Shown here piece after piece: positions 1-8,675 of a stretch of DNA of 64,000 bases. The DNA comes from JAWKRB01 sp041389885. Lineage in GTDB: Bacteria; Myxococcota_A; Polyangia; Polyangiales; Ga0077539. The DNA lies in assembly GCA_041389885.1 (NCBI GenBank), contig JAWKRB010000016.1:1-64000 (forward strand), in the 5' to 3' direction. Both the position numbers and the translations under genes were made by a program. The notes beneath the pieces were generated by a model that saw only the letters and a list, made by a program, of their open reading frames with translations, searched no databases and was not told the DNA's origin. Each line of letters opens with the position of its first letter. Positions within the stretch are counted from its first letter, which is position 1.

Positions 1-627
1 CCTTCGAACTGGTTCATCGACGCCCCCGGCAACTGGACCGACACCTTCAACGACTCGGGCCTCGCCCTCGGCGCGGGGTGGATCGACTCCCGCGCGCTCG
101 GCGCCTATCCCCCGGCGGAGAACAACGGCTTCGACCGGATCAACTCGGGCTTCCCCACCACGAACCCCGAGCGCATGAGGGCGTTCTTCGAGGCCGAGCT
201 GATGCACCGCGGGCGCACCCGCGAGTCCTTCGCCCGCGCCGAGCCCTTCGGCGGACCCATCTACGACCAGCTGGTCTTTCGCCCCAGCGCCTGCGCCCCG
301 GGCGTCGGCGTCGACGCCAGCGGTTCCATCACCTGGACCGGCGGGCGCGCGCGCTACCTCTACGTGCTCGACGCCAGCGCCGAAAGCCCCGGCGTGCCCC
401 CGAACCTCGACCTGCCGACGGGCACCCGCTGGCGCGTCGACGTCGCGCCCACCGACGCGCCCCTCGCGTCGGGCGTGACCTACGGTCAGGTGCCGATGGG
501 CGCCACCCAGCGCTTCCCCGCCACGGGCGCGCCCGTGGCGCTGAGCGCCGGACAGACCTACTACCTGTACGTGCTCGCCGACGTGGGCATCCCCCTGACC
601 CGCTGTCTGTTCACCGCGCCCCGCTGA
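1..627 (+). CDS. Secreted hypothetical protein, C-terminal part (5' end outside window)
   Basis: The reading frame is open from base 1 and stops with TGA at 625-627, so the first residues lie upstream of the window; the in-frame ATG at 175 is internal. The visible 208 residues are rich in Asn, Gly, Trp and Tyr (an N-terminal stretch with GNWTDTFNDSG) and end in beta-rich sequence with repeated YYLYVL / RYLYVLD segments, as in extracellular beta-sandwich proteins. Two cysteines in this part could form a disulfide. No enzyme motif is recognisable. It lies 84 bases upstream of the 5'-nucleotidase lipoprotein on the same strand and could belong to the same transcription unit. Function unknown; secretion is inferred from composition only because the signal peptide is not visible. 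Confidence 0.75.
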   Translation, partial: PSNWFIDAPGNWTDTFNDSGLALGAGWIDSRALGAYPPAENNGFDRINSGFPTTNPERMRAFFEAELMHRGRTRESFARAEPFGGPIYDQLVFRPSACAPGVGVDASGSITWTGGRARYLYVLDASAESPGVPPNLDLPTGTRWRVDVAPTDAPLASGVTYGQVPMGATQRFPATGAPVALSAGQTYYLYVLADVGIPLTRCLFTAPR

Positions 628-711
628 CCCGCTCTCTGCGCGCGGCTTGCGCTCCCGCGGACAACCGGCGTACTCACCGCCGCGTCTGCCTGAAGGGGAG
701 CCCCCACCGCC

Positions 712-3099
712 GTGCCCTCGCCTCACCCCATGCGTCCCCTCGCCCGCGCGCTGGCCCTTGCGGCCTGCGTCACGGCGTGCGGAGAGACCCCCGGAGAGCC
801 CTACGAGCTCCGCGGCGACGTGCGGCTGACGCTGCTGCACACCAGCGACTGGCACTCCCGGCTCTTCCCCTACACCCAGCAGGTGAACGTCACCGACCGG
901 GGGCTCGGGCTCGATCCCCAGTTCGCGCCCTTCGGCGGCGCGGCGCGAATGAACTACGCGATCCAGCGGGAGCGAAGGCGCGCCGACCGCACGCTGCACC
1001 TCGATTCCGGCGACTGCTTTCAGGGCGCGCCGATCTTCAACTTCTTCAACGGCGAGGCCGAGGTGCGGGCGCTGGCGCACACCGGCGTCGACGCCGTGGT
1101 CATCGGCAACCACGAGTTCGACAAGGGCGCGCTCAACCTGGCGCGGCAGTTTCGGCAGTGGGCGACCTTCACCGCCCTCGCGGCGAACTACCAGCTCGAT
1201 GACCCGACCGTGCCGGGCTCCGCCGAGCTCGCGCGCATCGCCCGGCCGTACACCTTCTTCAACCTCCGCGGGCTCAAGGTGGCCGTCATCGGGCTGGGCA
1301 ACCTGAGCAGCATCGGGTCGATCTTCGACCAGCCCAACCGCCCTGGCGTCGCGCCGCTCAACACCGTCGAGACCGCGCAGTTCTACGTCGACGAGGCGCG
1401 CGCGCAGGGCGCCGACGTGGTGGTCGTCGTGAGCCACGTGGGGCTCGAAGACGACATCCACATGATCGAGTACGGCACGGGCATCGACGTGGTCCTCGGG
1501 GGCCACCTGCACATCGTGCTGAACCCGACGCAGGAGGTCGAAGACTGCCGCCCGGTGAACGCCCGCGGGGAGCATTTCGTGCCCGTGCTCGAGCGCGCCC
1601 GCGCGGCGCCGGGCCCCGCGGCCGCCTGCGCCGAGGGCGAGTGCTGCAGCCCCAGCGGCGTGTGTCCCCCGTCGGGCGCGCGGGCGCACTGGGCCGTCGC
1701 GCGGGGCTACCGCGAGCGGCGGTGCGAGCCCCGGCGCGTGCTCCTGCAGCACAGCGGCGCGTTCATGAAGTACCTCGGGCGCCTCGACCTGGTGCTCAGC
1801 CGCGACCCCACCCGCATCTCGCCCGAGGCCACCCAGCGCTACGACGCGCAGGACCGCTGGGAGGTCGTCTCCCACCGCTACACGCTCTTTCCCATCGACA
1901 GCCGGCTCCCCGAGGAGCCCACGATGAAGCGCCTGCTCGAGCCCTACGCGCGCGCCCTCGACACCATCGCGAACCTCGACACCCTCGTGGGGTACGCGCC
2001 GGCAGACATCACCCGCACCGCCGAGAGCGGCGGCGACTCGGCGCTGGGCAACCTCGTCGCCACGAGCATGTGGCTCCGCCTGGGGATCCAGACCGACTTC
2101 TCGATGACCAACACCCTGGGCATTCGAGACAACATCCCGGCGGGGCCCGTCACCCTCGACCAGCTCTTCAACGTGTTCCCCTTCGACAACTCCATCGCGA
2201 CGATGAACCTCGCGGGCCGCGAGGTGCGCGAGCTCTTCGACTTCGTCGCGCGCAGGTCGGCGGGGCGCGGCTGCAACTCGCAGGCGCAGATCGCCGGCGC
2301 GCGCGCGGTGCTCGTGTGCGGCAATTGCGAGCGCACCGAGGGCGGCGCGACGCAGAGTCTCTCCGCCTGCGCCGAGACCGTGAACATCGGCTATCGCACC
2401 GACCCCGCGGCGACGCGGCTGCGCTGCCGCGCCGACGCCGAGTGCAACCCCCGCGGCTGGGACGCGACCCCCGCCGGCGAGCGCTCGCTCTGCGACCCCG
2501 CGTCGCAGCGCTGCATGACGCCGCTGTCGCTCAACGCGTCCTACGCCGCCGCGGTGAACAACTACATCGCCGCGGGCGGCTCGGGGTTCTTCGTGCTCCA
2601 GCGCAACACCACGACCGTCGACACCCGCGTCGAGCAGCGCGACGCCGTGGTCGACTTCGTGCGCAACGCCAACCCCTGCGGCTACGACGCCGCCAACGTC
2701 GTCGCGCACAACCGCGCCCGCGGCGTCACCGACCCCGCCCTCATCGGCATCCCCGACGAGCCCGACGACGGGCTGCGCGACTGCGAGGCCGACGCCGACT
2801 GCGGACCGACCATGACCTGCGCCTGCCCCGATCAGGTGACCTACGACCCCGACCGAAACGACTGCGCCGTGGCGCCCGCGTGCGCGCGCGGCGCGGGCCG
2901 CTGCGTGCTTCGCAGCTGCACCACCGCCGTCACCGACCTCGTGCTCGGCGCGTGCCCCGACATGCCGGGAGGCGCGCTCCAGGCGCAGTGCCGCTGCACC
3001 GCCGAGGCGCGCGCGCGCATGTCGTGCAGGATCCTCGCGTGCATCGACCCCGCCACCGGCGCCCGCGCCGACGGCCGCCTCGACATGGTGTCGCGGTGA
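712..3099 (+). CDS. 5'-nucleotidase / UDP-sugar hydrolase family lipoprotein
   Basis: Two-domain UshA-like enzyme that removes phosphate from extracellular nucleotides or related esters. The N-terminal metallophosphatase domain shows the metal ligands in order: HTSDWH, LDSGDCFQG, GNHEFDKG, VVSHVG and GGHLH. The C-terminal 5'-nucleotidase domain has GDSALGNLVA, an NTLGIRDNI segment and the substrate-binding AAGGSGFF. Two Cys-rich insertions (about residues 285-340 and 540-610) and a Cys-rich tail of about 100 residues are not part of the basic family fold and suggest disulfides. The GTG at 712 sits 11 bases after a GAAGGGGAG ribosome site; an ATG at 730 is an alternative. The N-terminus ends in LAAC/VTAC, so lipid anchoring is likely. 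Its TGA overlaps the GTG of the next gene. Confidence 0.93.
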   Translation: MPSPHPMRPLARALALAACVTACGETPGEPYELRGDVRLTLLHTSDWHSRLFPYTQQVNVTDRGLGLDPQFAPFGGAARMNYAIQRERRRADRTLHLDSGDCFQGAPIFNFFNGEAEVRALAHTGVDAVVIGNHEFDKGALNLARQFRQWATFTALAANYQLDDPTVPGSAELARIARPYTFFNLRGLKVAVIGLGNLSSIGSIFDQPNRPGVAPLNTVETAQFYVDEARAQGADVVVVVSHVGLEDDIHMIEYGTGIDVVLGGHLHIVLNPTQEVEDCRPVNARGEHFVPVLERARAAPGPAAACAEGECCSPSGVCPPSGARAHWAVARGYRERRCEPRRVLLQHSGAFMKYLGRLDLVLSRDPTRISPEATQRYDAQDRWEVVSHRYTLFPIDSRLPEEPTMKRLLEPYARALDTIANLDTLVGYAPADITRTAESGGDSALGNLVATSMWLRLGIQTDFSMTNTLGIRDNIPAGPVTLDQLFNVFPFDNSIATMNLAGREVRELFDFVARRSAGRGCNSQAQIAGARAVLVCGNCERTEGGATQSLSACAETVNIGYRTDPAATRLRCRADAECNPRGWDATPAGERSLCDPASQRCMTPLSLNASYAAAVNNYIAAGGSGFFVLQRNTTTVDTRVEQRDAVVDFVRNANPCGYDAANVVAHNRARGVTDPALIGIPDEPDDGLRDCEADADCGPTMTCACPDQVTYDPDRNDCAVAPACARGAGRCVLRSCTTAVTDLVLGACPDMPGGALQAQCRCTAEARARMSCRILACIDPATGARADGRLDMVSR

Positions 3100-4541
3100 G
3101 GCGGATCCTCCTCGCGACGCTGCTCGGGTGCAGCGCGCGCATCGAAGACCCCGCCCTGCGCGACCGCGCGGGGGGCGTCGCGCGCGTCGATGTCAGCGTC
3201 ATGGGCGCGCGAGGGTCCCTCGACGCGCCGCTGCCCTTCTCGTCCGAGGGCGTCGACCTCACCCTGCGCGTCGAGGTGCTCGACCGTCAGGGGCAGCGGG
3301 TCACAGGCTTCAACGGCTTCGTCGCGGTGAGCATGGAGCCCGGCCTCGTGCTCGACCTCGCGGCGCCCGGCGCCGTGCGCAACTACCTGCGGCTCCAGGG
3401 CGGCCTCGCCGAGGGCGTGCGCGTGCGCGTCGCGCGCGGCTACGGCCCCACGCGCCTCTGGGCTGAAGACAACGGCTACGAGCCCGTCGACCCGCAGCGC
3501 GCGCCGCCTCCCGCCTGCGCCAACGGCCGCGACGACGACGGCGACGGCTTCGTCGACTACCCCGCCGACATCGGCTGCGCCGCGGCGAACGACGACTCCG
3601 AGCGCGCGGGCTCCTTCGCCGCGGGCACCAGCGAGCCCCTGTATTTCGACACGCCGACCATCGCCGACGTGCAGGGCCGCTCGGCGATCTCGCCCCTGGT
3701 CGACGAGCGGGTCACCGTGCGCGGCCTCGCGCGGCACGAGCCGCCGCCCGAGGGCTCACGGCTCCACCGCCTCGTGGTCACGCAGACCGACAACTCGGGC
3801 TTCTTCGTCACCGACCTCGATGACCGGAGCTGCGACGGCGCGCCCTGCTTCAACAGCATGTACTCCTTCAATTTTCGCGCGCCCGACGGCATGCGCCCCT
3901 GCGACCTGCTGCTCAACCTCACGGGCAGCGTCGCGGAGTTCGTGAGCACCACGCAGCTCGCGCAGCCTGGATTTCAGATCGGCGTGGCGTGGCGCCCCGA
4001 CGACCCCGCGACGGGGCCGTGCAGGATCCCCGACGCGGTGATGCTCGACTCGGCGCTGGTGCGAGACGCCGCGCGGATGGAGCGCTACGAGTCGGGCCTG
4101 GTGCGCGCCGCGGACGTGACGCTGCCCACCGTGGTGGGCCCCCTGCGGCCGGGCGACGGTACGCCGCGCGCGGGGCAGACCAATTGCGATTTCAGCGGCG
4201 ACGGCGCCATCGACTACGACGACGCCGCCGAGGCCGCCTGCGCGAACGCCTGCGACGCCAACCCCGCCTGCTCCGAGTGGACCTCCTGGGCCCGCTACGG
4301 TCAGCTCCGGGTCACCCTCCCTGGAGGCGGGCGCGTGGCGGTGGCGGTGCGGGCGATCGAGCCGAACTACGACCCCGAGCGCCCGTCGACGGTCCCCGCG
4401 ACGGTGACCGGGACGCTGCGGCAGGTGGGTCCCAACTGGATCATCAACCCGCGCTGTGACGTGGATTTCGCGATCGAGGGACGGCCCGTTCGATCGACGC
4501 GGGAGAGCTGCCTTCACGAGCGCTCCCTGAGCGAGGAGTGA
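3096..4541 (+). CDS. Lipoprotein with OB-fold-like domain (nuclease-associated type)
   Basis: Starts with GTG inside the GTGA overlap with the nucleotidase stop, giving 481 residues. The short signal ends in the lipobox LLGC at residues 9-12. An Ig-like region is followed by CANGRDDDGDGFVDYPADIGC, the Ca-binding-like loop common in myxobacterial surface proteins. Then comes a segment that begins IADVQGRSAISPLV and continues VTVRGLARHE...GFFVTDLDD, resembling the OB-type domain found in front of secreted nuclease domains. No catalytic nuclease motif is present. The C-terminal third carries NCDFSGDGAIDYDDA, a dockerin/EF-hand-like loop. Similarity to the nuclease-associated domain is my reading from sequence pattern, not from a search. 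With the preceding 5'-nucleotidase it may handle extracellular nucleic acid or nucleotides. Confidence 0.82.
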   Translation: MRRILLATLLGCSARIEDPALRDRAGGVARVDVSVMGARGSLDAPLPFSSEGVDLTLRVEVLDRQGQRVTGFNGFVAVSMEPGLVLDLAAPGAVRNYLRLQGGLAEGVRVRVARGYGPTRLWAEDNGYEPVDPQRAPPPACANGRDDDGDGFVDYPADIGCAAANDDSERAGSFAAGTSEPLYFDTPTIADVQGRSAISPLVDERVTVRGLARHEPPPEGSRLHRLVVTQTDNSGFFVTDLDDRSCDGAPCFNSMYSFNFRAPDGMRPCDLLLNLTGSVAEFVSTTQLAQPGFQIGVAWRPDDPATGPCRIPDAVMLDSALVRDAARMERYESGLVRAADVTLPTVVGPLRPGDGTPRAGQTNCDFSGDGAIDYDDAAEAACANACDANPACSEWTSWARYGQLRVTLPGGGRVAVAVRAIEPNYDPERPSTVPATVTGTLRQVGPNWIINPRCDVDFAIEGRPVRSTRESCLHERSLSEE

Positions 4542-6217
4542 CCCCTGTGTCGATGTCTCGATCCCACCGACTGACCGCGGCCCTCGCGCCGCTCACGCTG
4601 CTGCTCTGGGCGCCCCTCGCGCACGCACAAACCCCTGCGGCGCAGGCGAATCGAACCGCAGGCGCGCTGCTCCCGAGCGAGCGGGGAGGCGCCGCGCGGG
4701 GCAGCGCCGCGGCGGACCAGGGCCGCCCCGAGGACCCCACCCGAGACTTCGTCGACACCCGCATCACCTGGACCTTCGGCGACGACGACGTGCTCACCGA
4801 CACCGGCCAGCGCGTGCCCGTGTCGCCCCTCCCGCGCATCGGCGACCGGCCGCAGTACCAGCTCTTCTTCGACGCGCTGAACTCCCGCTTCGCCGGCCGC
4901 GAGAACCTCACGCACCTGGTGCTCTACGCCCGCGCGCCGGGCTTCATCCCGCGCATCCAGACCGAAGCGTCGCTCGTGCTCCGCGTCGACCTCGGCCAGC
5001 TCACCACGGGCAGCGGCAACCTCAACCAGGCCTTCTACGACGCCGGCACCTTCCTCCGCGTGGCCTACGCGCTGAACCCGAGCCGCCCCCGCGACTCGCT
5101 GTCGTTCACCTTCTTTCCCTTCGACACCGACCGCTTTCGCCTGGGCTACCTCTGGGACCTCTCCTGGGGCGGCAACTCGGTGTTTCCCCGGCGCGTGGGC
5201 GCCTCGCCGGGGGTGCGCGCGCAGGTCGACGTCGGCGCGCTCTCGGTGTGGGCGGGCTTCAAGACCACCGGCATCGTCGTGCCCCTCGAGGTGGTCACGC
5301 AGTCGCGCGACCTCGAGGTCGTGCGCGTCGAAGAGACCCAGTACGGCGCCCTCGGGGGGCTGTCGTACCGCGCGGGCGAGCTCTTTCGCTTCGACCTCTC
5401 GGGCGGGTGGTTTCAGCAGGGGCGCTTCGACCTCCCCGGCGTGCGCGGGCAGACCGTGTACCTCTACGGCGCCTCGGCGCGGGCCGTGTTCACCAAGGGG
5501 CTGCGGGTCTCGCAGTCGCTGGACATGATGCTCTACCGCAACGACCCCACCGCGCCCTTCGTGGCCTTCTCGCCCGAGACCTTCAGCCGCAGCGGCGTGC
5601 AGTGGGCGGTGAGCGCCGAGGGCGTGGTGCTGCGGCAGAACCTCGCCGACATCGACACGCCCGGGCGCACGCAGGAGCAGACGGGCTTCGCGGGCGCGGT
5701 GCAGGCGCGGCTGCGCGCGGGGTACTTCAGCGCGGGGCTCACCGGGCTCTACCGCACGGTGCCCTTCCTGCTCCGCGACGTGCCGAGCTTCATCCCGTTC
5801 CAGACGATCCCCAACGAGGCGACGGTCAACGGCGAGCTGTTCTTCGCGGCCGAGGCGTCGTACGCGATCACCGCGGCGCACCTGGTGCCGAGCCTCATCG
5901 TCGGCATGCAGCTCCCCGCGACCTTCTCCAGCACCGTGCGCGAGGGCGCCCTCGAGAGCCTCCGCACCCTGGTCATTCGCCGCGCGGGGAACTTCTCCAT
6001 CCTCCCTCCGGGCGAGGGCGCCACCCCCATTCTCTCGGCGCGCTTCTCGGTGCGCTGGGACCTCTCGCGCATCCTCTCGGGCATCGCCTGGGCGCAGTAC
6101 GTGCTCGACGAGAACAGCACCCTGCTCCAGGTCGACTCGTCGGGCACCCGCCAGGTGCGCATCTTTCAGAACGCGCACCAGCTCGGGTTCGGCCTCACGG
6201 TGCAGGCCCGCTTCTGA
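4538..6217 (+). CDS. Putative outer-membrane beta-barrel protein
   Basis: About 559 residues, overlapping the preceding stop by GTGA. A GTG at 4547 and an ATG at 4553 are possible alternative starts; the GCGAGGAG site at 4531-4538 favours 4547. A signal peptide (LTLLLWAPLAHA, cleavage before QTPAAQ) precedes a low-complexity stretch, then many alternating aromatic/hydrophobic strands such as SFTFFPFDTDRFRLGYLWDLSW. The protein ends in LGFGLTVQARF, with the terminal Phe expected of a barrel recognised by the BAM machinery. It may form the outer-membrane component for the two lipoproteins translated just before it. Not assigned to a named family. The stop is one base from the convergent TetR gene. 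Confidence 0.8.
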   Translation: MTPVSMSRSHRLTAALAPLTLLLWAPLAHAQTPAAQANRTAGALLPSERGGAARGSAAADQGRPEDPTRDFVDTRITWTFGDDDVLTDTGQRVPVSPLPRIGDRPQYQLFFDALNSRFAGRENLTHLVLYARAPGFIPRIQTEASLVLRVDLGQLTTGSGNLNQAFYDAGTFLRVAYALNPSRPRDSLSFTFFPFDTDRFRLGYLWDLSWGGNSVFPRRVGASPGVRAQVDVGALSVWAGFKTTGIVVPLEVVTQSRDLEVVRVEETQYGALGGLSYRAGELFRFDLSGGWFQQGRFDLPGVRGQTVYLYGASARAVFTKGLRVSQSLDMMLYRNDPTAPFVAFSPETFSRSGVQWAVSAEGVVLRQNLADIDTPGRTQEQTGFAGAVQARLRAGYFSAGLTGLYRTVPFLLRDVPSFIPFQTIPNEATVNGELFFAAEASYAITAAHLVPSLIVGMQLPATFSSTVREGALESLRTLVIRRAGNFSILPPGEGATPILSARFSVRWDLSRILSGIAWAQYVLDENSTLLQVDSSGTRQVRIFQNAHQLGFGLTVQARF

Positions 6218-6218
6218 C

Positions 6219-6830
6219 CTACCGCGGCGGCGCGAGGCCGTGGAGCAGGACGTCGGCCAGCTGCGAGCCTGCGCGCTTGAGCCCCCCGCTCTCGGCGTTG
6301 CCCAGGGCCCAGGTCATCGCGATCCCGTCGAGGGCGCCGAAGATCACCCGCGCCATGATGCGCGGCGACACGTCCTCGCGGAGCTCGCCCGCGCGCTGCC
6401 CGTCGGCCACCACCTGCGCCATGAGGTCGAGGTACTCGACGAAGCGCCGGGTGCCGTACTGCTTCAGCAGCCGCGTCGACTGCCGGAGGTTCACGGTGAT
6501 CACCTCGGCCAGGTCGCGCTCGCCCTCGAGCAGCTCGAGCTGAAACTCGATGAGCCGCCGCACGCGCTGCTCGGCGCCGACGCTGCGCTCGACCTCGGCG
6601 CGGAGCAGGCCGATGAGCCGCACGATGCGGTCCTCGAAGAGCGACGTGAGCACGTCGTCTTTGCTCTTGAAATAGAGGTAGATCGTGCCGTCGGCGACGC
6701 CCGCGGCGCGGGCGATCTCGTTCACCCTCGAGGCGTAGAAGCCCTTCTTCGCGAAGACCTTCACGGCGCCGCGGAGGATCCGCTCGCGCTTGTCGCCTCC
6801 ACGTCGTGCCCCTGCGCGGGTCTCAGCCAC
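6219..6830 (-). CDS. TetR/AcrR family transcriptional regulator
   Basis: 203 residues. The N-terminal helix-turn-helix (about residues 14-60) has the family pattern RERILRGAVKVFAKKGFYAS, then VNEIARAAGVADGTIYLYFK. The C-terminal helical ligand-binding domain resembles the FadR/YsiA branch of TetR proteins (IGLLRAEVERSV, MTWALGNAESGGLKRAG), which often sense acyl-CoA; that ligand is inference only. It lies 45 bases downstream of the kinase gene on the same strand and could be co-transcribed with it. Its stop is one base from the stop of the convergent outer-membrane gene. No operator could be identified. Confidence 0.93.
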   Translation of the reverse strand: MAETRAGARRGGDKRERILRGAVKVFAKKGFYASRVNEIARAAGVADGTIYLYFKSKDDVLTSLFEDRIVRLIGLLRAEVERSVGAEQRVRRLIEFQLELLEGERDLAEVITVNLRQSTRLLKQYGTRRFVEYLDLMAQVVADGQRAGELREDVSPRIMARVIFGALDGIAMTWALGNAESGGLKRAGSQLADVLLHGLAPPR

Positions 6831-6875
6831 AGTGAGGGCGCGGGTAGCACGCGCGAAAGCGGAACGTCAACGGCG

Positions 6876-8554
6876 CTAGGCCTGGGCGGGCTTCTCGTTG
6901 CGAGAGAGCTCCTCGACGAGGTCGCGGCACTCGGGGCGACCGCGGAGGTGCCGGAGCAGCACGTCCGAGGCCTCGGTGAAGCCGCGCTCGAACTGAATGC
7001 CCTCGCGGGTGCGCACCGCGACGCGCTCGCGGCCCTGGGTGAGCTCGTCCTCCATCGCCTCGGCGTAGCGCGCGAGCTGCGCGCGAAGGTCCTCGATCTG
7101 CCGGCGCAGGTCGCGGGCCTGGGAGTCTTTCTTCGCCGCGCGGAGCTCGTGCTCGGCCAGCGCCTCGCGACGCGCGTCGACGAAGGCCTGCATCTGCCCC
7201 GCGCGCTCGAAGACCGCGCGCAGCGTCGCGACGGGGTGGCCCTGGCGCTCGGCCTGGTCCGCCTGCGCCTTGCCCTGCGCGAGGTTGCGCTCCGCGGCCG
7301 AGAGCCGCTCGCGAATCTGCCCGACGACCTCGTTCTCCGTGGCCGCCTCGCGCAGCGGCCGCGACTCCTCCTGCGCGAGCTCCTCGACCTTGCGGCCGAT
7401 CTCCGCGCGCACAGCCGCGGTGCCGCTCGAGCGCCTCGAGCTTGCGCATGTGCGACGCCACCTCGCCCTCGAGCCGCGCGGCGCGGTTCGAAGGCGCCAG
7501 GCCTCGTCGAGGGCCGCGCCGATCTCCGCGGGCGCGTCGCCGCCGGGGTACGCCCGCGCCACCATGCGGCCAAAGTGCGCCGAGCGCGTGGCCCACTCCG
7601 CCACGCCCGCGGAGGGCGCCGGGAGAGGCGGAGGCGGGCGGCGAGGCCGAGGCCGCGGCCTCGGGGTTCTGCGTCGCCTCCCAGGGCGCCGAGGAGCGTG
7701 CGCTGCAGGGCCTTGAGGTCTTCTGAGAGGTGGTGGGCGTCTTTGTAGCGACGCTCGGTCGACTTCTGCAGGAGCTTGAGGATGATCTTCTCAGCCTCCG
7801 GGTGCAGGTCGGGGCGGAGCACCCGCGGGCTCGTCGCGACGCCCGTGCGCTGCATCTCCAACAGCTGCTCGCGGTCGTGCGAGCGAAACGGGAGCTGCCC
7901 CGTCGACATCTCGTAGAGCAGCACGCCGAGGGAGTAGAGGTCGCTCTGCGGCGTGGCCTCCTCGCCCCGCGCCTGCTCCGGCGACATGTACTCGGGCGTG
8001 CCGAAGACCGCGCCCTTGGGCGCGAGGCGCGGGTCCCTCGCGAGGTGCGCCAGGCCGAAGTCGAGGATCTTCGCGAAATCGCGGCGGCCGCCGCGGTTCG
8101 TGAGCAGGATGTTGTCGCTCTTCAGGTCGCGGTGCACCACGCCGAGGTCGTGCGCGCGACCGAGCGCCGCCGCCATCTGCTCGAGCACGTCGATCGACCG
8201 CGCGAGGGTGAACGGCCCCTTGGCGATCTCCGCCGAGAGCGGCGTGCCGACGAGGTACTCCATCACGAGGTAGAGCTCGCCCTCCTCGGTCTCGCCGATG
8301 TCGTGAATGTCGATGATGTGCGCGTGGTCGACGCGGTTCGCGGCGCGGGCCTCGCGGAGCATCCACGCGCGCAGGTGGGTCTCGCCGCGGAGGTCGGGGC
8401 GAATGAGCTTGAGCGCGACGACGCGGTCAATCAACACGTGTCGGGCGCGGTAGACCACGCCCATGCCGCCCTCGCCCAGCCTCGCTTCGAGCCGATACCG
8501 CCCCGCGACGACCCGACCAAGATACGGGTCCGCTGCTTTCTGCTTCGTGGTCAC
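6876..8554 (-). CDS. Serine/threonine protein kinase, C-terminal half frame-disrupted
   Basis: Hanks-type kinase acting on Ser/Thr of unknown targets. The kinase domain (about residues 12-290) is intact: GEGGMGVVY loop, VALKLI lysine, VVHRDLKSDNILL, ILDFGLAHL and GTPEYMSPEQ. The open frame continues past the domain to 6761 but becomes an Arg/Trp-rich shadow after GALGGDA. Convincing coding continues in other frames: an Ala/Ser/Pro linker, AEWATRSAHFGRM, then AARLEGEVASHMRKLEALE, then a long coiled coil VRAEIGRKVEELAQEE to the TAG at 6876. At least three frame changes between about 7420 and 7690 are needed to join them. The GTG at 8554 follows GAGGTGA; TTG at 8557 is an alternative. Either the gene has decayed or the assembly has indel errors. 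Confidence 0.85.
7415..7695 (-). other. Frameshift cluster in the kinase gene
   Basis: Reading the minus strand, the best coding frame changes near 7640-7690, again near 7495 (WR to PSNRAARLEGE), and back near 7422 (ERHR to AVRAEIG). The last two are compensating one-base changes at short C and G runs (CC where CCC would keep the frame, GG where G would). Frame quality on both sides is high, so the breaks are local. This pattern fits indel errors in homopolymers as well as it fits recent mutation. Confidence 0.7.
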
Positions 8555-8607
8555 CAATCACCTCGAATCGGCCGTGAGCTCCGCCACCGTTTCAGCGGCC
8601 GCGAGGC

Positions 8608-8638
8608 ACGATAACACCAAGGTCCGAGCGCGCATCAA
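8608..8638 (-). promoter_or_regulatory. Candidate promoter of the kinase gene
   Basis: On the minus strand TTGATG (8638-8633) is followed after 19 bases by TATCGT (8613-8608), which is preceded by TG one base upstream (extended -10). The predicted start would leave a leader of about 45 bases that carries the GAGGTGA ribosome site. The spacer is long, so confidence is modest. Confidence 0.4.
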
Positions 8639-8675
8639 GCGCCGTCTCACGCGCCCGACAAGAAGCCTCAGCCCC

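Noticed and set aside
6761..6875. Kinase reading frame continuing into the TetR gene
   Set aside because: The Arg/Ser-rich tail is a shadow frame; the coiled-coil C-terminus in another frame ends at 6876 before the TetR start.
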